DNA of 64,000 nucleotides from Lasioglossum baleicum (taxonomy: Eukaryota; Arthropoda; Insecta; Hymenoptera; Halictidae), in the NCBI RefSeq assembly GCF_051020765.1, contig NC_134946.1, positions 9,165,239 to 9,229,238 on the forward strand, read 5' to 3'. Of the stretch, positions 57,831-64,000 are shown piece after piece; the first letter of the stretch is position 1, and every line of letters starts with the position of its first letter. The notes under the pieces are model-generated. The model was not told the DNA's origin and made no database searches. It saw only the letters and a program-made list of their open reading frames with translations. The position numbers and the translations under genes were made by a program.

Positions 57831-58076
57831 AGATTCGCGTGGTTTAGCACCGTTCTATCATTGATTTAGACCTTCATTCTGCCGGTGAAGGACTCGTTCC
57901 TCTCAGATGCAAGATTCGAACACGCGTTAAACGAGTGATAAATCGTAATCCCGATATGAGCTCTTCGCGAGCGTGATTCCTACACGCCGACTGTATTTTC
58001 CGCTGTGATATATTGACAGCTCGTCGCGTCACAAATGATTGACTGTCTGAGGTACCTTTTTTAGCGACATTTTTTC

Positions 58077-58131
<55 letters not shown>

Positions 58132-58670
58132 GTGTGTTCCGCTTTTTTTCACCGGTCGAGTTTTGTAAATAATGATAAATAATGGGAAACGCGAATACAA
58201 AGGTCGCATACAGCGTCGATTATTATTTAATACTCGATCACTATCTCGCGCGAAATATCGACGCGTATATCTTTTCTACTTCGTCCCATAGACTTTGTCC
58301 AAATAACACTGTTTTTATGTGATACGATACGGTGCACTGATGAAACACGCGTCCCGAAAGGCGGGGCTCAACCGGCGAGCCATACGACGGTAATTAACAG
58401 CTCGGCACTACGTCATTAATTGCCAACGGACGTTGTTCGTGCTCAAATATTTCACGGCGCGATACTTCAAAGTATCCGGCCATAATTTTTCCGGTCCTGT
58501 CTGTCCTACCCCCGCTCGCTACCCCGAAATATCGAAATGTAAAATTTCGGGAATTAAAAATATTTTCCAACCTTTTTAATCCTCCACTGAATAGCACTCC
58601 TCTGCATAGAAAATCTATTTCTGCACTTTTGTCAATAAATATTGTTCCTCCTGGTCGCTATGTCGTAATG
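57831..58670. other. CpG-rich non-coding stretch
   Basis: Contains the TC microsatellite at 58080-58132. The frames on the minus strand run through the repeat and are not credible. Confidence 0.45.
58080..58132. repeat. (TC)n microsatellite
   Basis: About 25 TC units with one TTTC interruption. Confidence 0.95.
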
Positions 58671-58825
58671 TACAGGGTGACAAGAAATAACGGATTTAAA
58701 CATTTCTTATTATAATTCTGTCAAATCCACGAATTTTGAAAAACCAAATGATAACAACCATAACATAGACCTTTATAGTATTCATATATTTAAGAAGTTT
58801 CGAAGTGGCCACCCTTTGAGCTGAT

Positions 58826-59149
58826 TCAGAGGCTCAAACGTGTTTTGAAATTTTCGGCTATGGGCCGCAGCTCTTTTGGCGTCATTAGGTCCCATATCCG
58901 GCGCAAAGATTTTTTCAGGGACTCGAAACTTTTATGGGGCTGAGCACAGGCCCTGGCCTCCAAAATCGAGCAAACGCTGGAGTTCATAGAGTTGAGATAT
59001 GGTGAGTGCGGCGGCCATTCCGCAAATGTGATGAAACCTGGAAAATGGGATTTGCTACGGTTTTCGTGGATCAAGGGGTCAAACTCAACCAAGAAGTGTA
59101 TCGACGGGACATTCTCGAAGCCGTCGTACTTCTGTGGGCCCATTAGCAC
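58826..59149 (-). pseudogene. IS630-type transposase, C-terminal fragment, left arm
   Basis: The minus-strand frame carries WPPHSPYLNSMNSSVCSILE, then a PHKSFESLKKSL segment and TPKELRPIAENFKTRLS, ending at a stop at 58826. The family has WPPHSPDLNPMD here, with the third catalytic aspartate; in this copy it is Tyr (SPYLNS), so it is catalytically dead even apart from truncation. The N-terminal side of the frame (GPQKYDGFENVPS...) leaves the family and reads into the joint with the other arm. These enzymes excise and insert their element at TA sites in the nucleus. Confidence 0.85.
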
Positions 59150-59160
59150 CTCGGCGATCC

Positions 59161-59435
59161 GGAATGGACGTTACAGCAGGATCCCGCCTGGCCCACAGAG
59201 CGAAAACGACTCAGGAGTGGTGCAAAGCCCATTTTCCGATGGACTACAGCGTGTGGTCGATTTTGGAGGCCAGGGCCTGTGCTCGGCCCCATAAAAATTT
59301 AGAGTCATTGAAAAAATTCTGTACCAGGAGTGGGACCGAATAACGCCAGAAGAACTGCGGCCCATTGCCGAAAATTTCAAGGCACGTTTGAGCCTCTGTA
59401 TCGGCGCAAAGAGTGGCCATTTCGAAACTTCTTAA
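59161..59435 (+). pseudogene. IS630-type transposase, C-terminal fragment, right arm
   Basis: The pieces are QQDPA (second catalytic aspartate region, 59163-59180), then after a frameshift LAHRAKTTQEW and FPMDYSVWSILEARACARPH. After a second frameshift near 59320 come WDRITPEELRPIAENFKARL and a stop at 59433-59435. This arm has lost the part between the second and third aspartate (the WPPHSPDLN stretch), which the other arm keeps in damaged form. The two arms are therefore independent, differently deleted copies of one gene end. Confidence 0.85.
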
Positions 59436-59749
59436 ATATATGAATACTAAAGGTCCATGTTATGGTTGTTATTATTTGGTTTTTCAAAATTCGTCAATTT
59501 GACAGAATTATAATAAGAAATGATTAACTCCGTTATTTCTTGTCACCCTGTATTAGGTTGTTGCATATGAAATGTCCGATGTTAGAATGCGACTCTTATA
59601 AAACGTTTCGATCAAGAAATGCTGTTTTTTTTTTATTCAGCTATAAAACCCCATATGGGATTATTAGCATGATTATTACAACCACGTGCATGCTAACATT
59701 ACAAAGATAACTTAGGAAGAAATGCTGTTACAGTCTATCGGTTTATTAT

Positions 59750-60092
59750 ACAGGGTGTGGCCGGGCGGGTGGTACAACCGAGCAAGAGGTGATACTACAT
59801 GTAAAAATACGTCAAAAAAAGGAATAACACTTTTTCGTTTGACGCTTCGTTTTCGAGAAAATCGAGTTTAAAGTCCCGCCAGGTTCGCGTGCTTTAGTAT
59901 AGGCACAAAGTAGAATTGGTTGATCATGGTCAGACGATTTCTATGCAATAGCACGTTGTATTCGCTGCATTTTCAAACTCGGTTTTCTCGAAAACGAAGC
60001 GTCACACAAAAAAATGTTATTCCTTTTTTTCGACTTATTTTTACATGTAGTATAATCCCCTGCTCGGTTGTACTACCCGTCCTAGCCGTACA
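59750..60092. mobile_element. Nested foldback, ACAGGGTG type
   Basis: The left arm acagggtgtggccgggcggg, tggtacaaccgagcaag, tactacatgtaaaaata, gcttcgttttcgagaaaa is matched by the right arm ttttctcgaaaacgaagc, ttatttttacatgtagta, gctcggttgtactacccg. The spacer is about 100 bases. It is younger than the mariner that it interrupts. Confidence 0.9.
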
Positions 60093-60290
60093 ACTCGGAT
60101 CTAGAGTTTTTTATTTCACAATTAATAAAATTATAAAGATGCCTTCATAAGAAATGATTTAATAAATATCTTTATTACAGCACATATTATAATAAGTACC
60201 GCGCGAAGTCTAAATAAATTCATTCGTGTCTTTTTTATAAGGCAACCACGTGGCTGTTGCTTTTATAGCGTGGTACGTTTGTGTTAATAT
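60093..60290. mobile_element. TTAA-type miniature element relic
   Basis: attaataaaattataaagat, gccttcataagaaatgattt, ttattacagcacatattataa and gtctaaataaattcat match the interior of 11590-11819. The right end tggtacgtttgtgttaa is decayed and the left end is cut at the junction with the foldback. Confidence 0.6.
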
Positions 60291-60555
60291 TTTTATGTTC
60301 AATTTTAATTTAGAGATGTATAATTTTACTTTAAATCAAGTTTATTTCAACGTCAATCAACGCGACTGTCGCGTATTCCTTTTATATGCCTGGAAAAATA
60401 ACTTTTATGTGATTTTTGGTGAAAATGTCGTGATCTTAATTTTACCATAATGCAATCAAGAAACTTCTTTGTAGATAGAATACATTGGGTATAAAATTGC
60501 GTTTGTTTAATGTCATTGCTAAAAGTCAGACATTTCATATGCAACAACCTAATAC

Positions 60556-60713
60556 TACTACGAACAAATACCAATAAATATGTGTGTGCATGTCATTTTT
60601 ATTATTTTTACTTTTGAAACATCAGATACGCACTTCACAGATATTCGTGAATGTATGTGCAAAATTCGAATATTTAATAGTTCCTGTTTCCTTTATCTCG
60701 ATCAACAATTTGT
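60556..60713. repeat. Satellite family of about 180 bp, partial unit
   Basis: atttttacttttgaaac, tcacagatattcgtgaatgt, gtgcaaaattcgaatattta, atagttcctgt: the block order of the array at 39018. It is split from its neighbour (61024-61250) by the inserted element at 60714. Confidence 0.65.
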
Positions 60714-61023
60714 TAATAAAGTATATTGATGTTTTCAGCGCACTGGTTCGATCTGATGTTAGAGTGTTTTTTTTTCATTCCTTGAAAAGTCTTGCATGTT
60801 TTTTGTTTTCAAATCTGAAAAACTTCTCACAAGTATCTGTTGGGGAAATATGAAATGAATTTCTTCATTTAATTCAAACAATCTGTTGAATAATGACGTA
60901 TGCAAATTATGTGTATCCTTAATTGTGATGTTTAGTAATTTTCTCATATATCTGTTTTGTAAATTTACCATTTTATTCAATCAGATTGAACCAGTGCTCT
61001 GAAAACATCAATATACTTTATTT
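60714..61023. mobile_element. Inverted-repeat element inserted in the satellite, 310 bp
   Basis: Arms of 44 bases: aataaagtatattgatgttt, tcagcgcactggttcgatct and the reverse complement with two or three changes. The interior is AT-rich without a frame. Satellite sequence lies directly on both sides, so the insertion is younger than the array. Confidence 0.85.
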
Positions 61024-61250
61024 AATAGTTCTTCTGAAAACATTCCTAAATAATTATAATAAAAACAACAGAGGCAGGTCCAATTTCCCTGAGAAGAAGA
61101 AAAGCTACCAAAAGGAAACTAAATAATTCGTAATTCTGATTACTTTTACTTTAAAAAAAATCTGATACACAATTCAAATATTCGTGAATGTGTATGCAAA
61201 ATCTCGATTCAGAAGGTTCAATAGTTCCCGTGAAAAAAATTCCTTAAGAT
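61024..61250. repeat. Satellite family of about 180 bp, one unit and a part
   Basis: taatagttcttctgaaaaca, ttcctaaataatt, aacagaggcaggtccaattt, then gattacttttactttaaaaa, caaatattcgtgaatgtg, caatagttcccgtgaaaaa. The phrase acagaggcaggtccagttt is shared with 21360-21385. Confidence 0.7.
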
Positions 61251-62117
61251 CCGCAGAAGCTGACCCTATAGATACGGATCTCGTTCTGCTCTTTCAGATT
61301 TTCTACTCGGATGATAGGCGCGTTCGTAAAATAGCCGGCGGAGTAGGACAAGAGGGCCGACGACGAAAATGTTTCAATTAATTAAAGCAGTTTCCTAGAG
61401 CACAAAAGGTCTGTCTTCAAGACCAGGTCCAATAAACCGCATTGCGGGTTCTTTTTCTGACCGTAATAGGACACAGTTCCGTTTTCGGAGCCTACCAACG
61501 CTGAAAATTGTCTCGGAAGGAAGGAAATCGTCCACGGTCTCAGCCCGCCCCGAACGCTATGCTATCGAGACAATCGGGGGGTAGGGGATGAGGGGTCGGT
61601 GGCTGGGAGTGCTTATTCGGTAAGTTATAATCCCATTTGGCTGTATATGTATCGAGTAAAGTATTCAAAGTGGCCTTGTCGAGGCAGCCCTCTCGTGCAT
61701 GTTGATATCACGGCCGAGTACTCGTTCTTCTACTTCAGGTGGCCGAGTAAACCAGCCCCGACCCTATCAGCGGTAACAGGTGAAAAGAATCCATTCTCCG
61801 CAAGCCGTAGATGTAGTTTTGGCTAGACAACGTCAGTCTGGAAAGGTTCGCCGAGATAAAGACGCCCGGAGCTCCTTTGCTATTCTCATTCGTTCGCCCT
61901 CCGAGTTACGTGTTGAATACAGATAAATTGAAACGGCTATACCTTTTTCTTAACGGGGGCTGCGTATTGTACGTTCGGGAAAATAAAGGAAAGTGATTTT
62001 GGCGGAAACGGGTCTGTTAGTGCAACCCGCGACAAAACTATTACACAGGCTGTAAAGTGTTACCAGTGGCTGTTTGCACAGAATCTAATGAAAATATCGA
62101 CTTCGTTTTTTTTTTTT
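61251..62117. other. CpG-rich non-coding stretch
   Basis: Several small frames and no domain. Resembles the other CpG-rich blocks in the window. Confidence 0.45.
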
Positions 62118-62576
62118 TTAACACTAAACCTTTAGATTTAGATTTCTTCTTTGACAATTATTGAGATTGTAAAGGTGTTTTTATGGTATTTATTGAATAT
62201 ATTTTTTGAGTCCAGTATACAGTGAGTGTAAAAAGTATTCTTACGCTCTTTAAAACAGAATAACTTTTTTATAATTTTATCAAGCGACCTGATTTTTTAT
62301 AATCAATTAGAAGCATTGGTTTACGAAATGATATGCGAAAAAGATTTTCCAAAAATTATAATTTACATGGTTACATGCAAAAATAAAGAAGGCATTTTTT
62401 AAAACTTTTCTATTTGGGCTCTCAATGACAATTTATGTTATTTATTCCTATGAGGAATTATTAAACAACTTTATTTCTTTTGATATATTATGTAACAAAT
62501 GGCTAAAAGTTTGTATAAACACGTTACTGTTACTTTTATCAAGTAAAATAGTCACTTTTAGTGATCCTAGCGTTAA
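62118..62576. mobile_element. TTAA-flanked miniature element interrupted by a Tc1-like end
   Basis: TTAA at both ends. The left end CACTAAACCTTTAG and right end (ttttagtgatcctagcg) are the diverged family repeat. A Tc1-like segment starting TACAGTGAGTGTAAAAAG at 62218 and running to about 62400 lies inside and matches 54535-54652. The host copy is therefore older than this insertion. Confidence 0.65.
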
Positions 62577-63945
62577 AGAACTGATTCTGGCCTCCAGGCC
62601 GGAAGAACGCAATGTTTGTGGACTGTACTCGAAGCATTCTAAGACGTTTGTTGGAAATTATAGTCGGTATAACGAATAAATGTATCCGTATTTCGGTTAA
62701 CGACAGCCTCGACTGCCAAATCTTGAACTTGGCAAGCTCGTTCTTTTTATGTGCGTTTGCATTTCCATTAGTTGATGCACAATTTTTTGCGAAGGAATCA
62801 CAGCGAGTATGGGAATTGAAAAGAGGTCCTTCGAATTCTCGGTTCGGTGAAAAAAACACTCGTAAATGCAGACATTTTGAAAACTTTTTAGCATTGTATG
62901 CTTCCAAGCACCAACTTCCGGTTTGTTATTAAAATTTATTTAATGCTCTTGGTGCCAACAAAATTACCACAAATATTTCTACTTTTCGGGGTAATTGAAT
63001 GGAAACCTCGAGACCCTTATTCTATTTAAGATACTTTTTTTTATTTAATAAAACCCCTCATTCGAGATTTCTGTTGAATTATAAATTGACTTACACTTTT
63101 ACAAAAAAGTATAAGAGATATATGTATAAAATAAAATGTAACTTGATCATTTTGAGTACTTCATTTTGATGATACAAAAAGTTGAGGGATAAATCGTGAC
63201 CCAAAAATTGTCAAGAACTCTTGCAACTTCTTGTAAAAGAACAGACGTAAAACACACTCTTCAACTTTTCTTTTTATTTTTAAACTCTATTTAGTTCTAA
63301 AACAGAATGGAGTTGTTCCGTTTGAATTGTACAAATTCGAACGACAGAACACTTTTTATTTAAAACACAATAAAATCGCGACGAAAAATCGTAGATAAAC
63401 TTTTGAGAGGCCACTGTAAAGCGGTGACTTCCCTTTATTAGGTCGCATTGAAACGAATGTAGAGAAAAATTTTTTTACCTCCGTAGAGTCGTCTAAGTTC
63501 GTAAAGTTTCGAATGAAGAAAAGCAACTTCAGCTTCTCGCTCGGTTTTATACCAAAAAAGAGACTTTGGAAAAAGTTAGTTCAGGAACGCGAAGGCAGAA
63601 GATCTCCAGATTTTTTACACCAAGTTACAGGAGTTCAAGGATCAACAATTTTCCGATTATAATTCAATATTCCTTGAATTTCGTGGAGTAGAACACTTAT
63701 TAATTTTAATCTGACGAATAAGTAAACGAACGCGACTTGAAAATATTTTTTCTTGTTAATTTAAAGATCGAACAAAGGAGAACAAAAATCTCTTCTGGAT
63801 GAGTAGAAAGAAGGTGTTGATGTAAGAAGAATCTGTAGCGAACAATTTTCTTTGTCATAAACAATTTTGCGACAGGTTTCTCTTACAAATGTGCACCGAT
63901 TCTCAGAGGTGTAGATTCACCCCTAGAATGAATGACCATTATTTT
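62577..63945. other. AT-rich non-coding stretch
   Basis: The overlapping frames at 62539-62932 on opposite strands have no recognisable product. Nothing else is identified. Confidence 0.45.
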
Positions 63946-63947
63946 TT

Positions 63948-63957
63948 ACACCCTGTA
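63948..63957 (-). mobile_element. Lone ACAGGGTG-type end near the window edge
   Basis: Reads acaccctgta, the reverse complement of the foldback end. Its partner would lie to the left or the copy is truncated; no matching arm is visible nearby. Confidence 0.35.
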
Positions 63958-64000
63958 CGTGAGAAAAGTGTTTCTAAGCATATGGCAACTCGGAAGTCAG

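Larger units (their letters stand above)
58671..59552. mobile_element. IS630/Tc1-mariner-type foldback, 882 bp
   Basis: The ends are TACAGGGTGACAAGAAATAA and its reverse complement, and the arms remain similar for about 320 bases: catttcttattataattctg, aaaaccaaatgataacaacc, cataacatagaccttta, atatatttaagaagtttcg and then coding sequence. Both arms carry the 3' end of the same transposase gene pointing outward, so the element consists of two copies of one end joined near 59150. The last TA is shared with the mariner that follows. Confidence 0.9.
59553..60552. mobile_element. Mariner-type element with nested insertions
   Basis: The ends are TTAGGTTGTTGCATATGAAA and its reverse complement, both flanked by TA. 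The left TA is also the end of the foldback before it. The interior holds a nested foldback (59750-60092) and a TTAA-type relic (60093-60290). No transposase frame is readable in what is left. Confidence 0.85.

Noticed and set aside
60250..60574. Opposed frames inside the 59553-60552 mariner as transposase
   Set aside because: No mariner landmark (helix-turn-helix words or SPDLAP-type catalytic motif) is readable in either direction.
1..64000. CRISPR array, operon or phage-type system
   Set aside because: No regularly spaced identical repeats with unique spacers, no clustered same-strand genes and no ribosome-binding pattern; the DNA is clearly from an animal nucleus.

Overview
This window looks like nuclear DNA of an insect, most likely a hymenopteran such as an ant. 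The reasons are mariner/Tc1/Tc3 relics typical of that order, many TTAA-flanked and foldback miniature elements, long GA/TC microsatellites, AT-rich DNA alternating with CpG-rich blocks, and no bacterial or organellar gene structure. The order-level call is an inference from composition and element families; no gene was found that fixes the species.

I find no complete protein-coding gene in the 64 kb. The best host-gene signal is one short exon on the minus strand (9138 to 9078). It encodes a clean signal peptide, ends at a possible splice donor, and has a CpG-rich block just upstream. A much weaker candidate is an ATG followed after nine bases by a strong donor at 26576-26590. The window therefore reads as a long intron or an intergenic region. 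Most long open frames lie in CpG-rich or low-complexity DNA and are open on both strands, so I do not call them genes.

The recognisable content is transposon and repeat debris. 1-10 kb: scattered relics, a duplicated block, a mariner-type miniature element, two copies of a foldback family carrying a CCAAT-like core, and the signal-peptide exon. 10.5-13.7 kb: a 3.25-kb element with long inverted ends, a palindromic tandem array inside, and younger elements nested in it. 16-19.4 kb: three foldbacks, one of them an 80-nt mariner hairpin. 20-26 kb: a polypurine tract, a roughly 180-bp satellite, and two opposed Tc3-like transposase fragments. 28-34.5 kb: three degenerate tandem arrays, a CpG-rich block and a Tc1-like transposase fragment. 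35-41.8 kb: pogo-like foldbacks, satellite copies and a fresh-looking palindrome. 44-46 kb: a deleted mariner that keeps its helix-turn-helix start, and elements whose ends match the CACAGTG heptamer of Transib transposons. 49-52 kb: more foldbacks. 58.7-60.6 kb: an IS630-type foldback with opposed transposase fragments, joined directly to a mariner that holds a nested foldback. 60.5-62.6 kb: satellite copies with insertions.

Several short signals recur across the window. About fifteen copies of a 25-nt motif (core TAAATGCATAAAATCCGCAG) occur on both strands. There are eight TTAA-flanked elements, several ACAGGGTG-ended foldbacks, and four related Transib-like ends. These repeats, rather than genes, are the main biology visible here. 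All assignments come from reading the sequence by eye; percent identities and family names were not checked by search.
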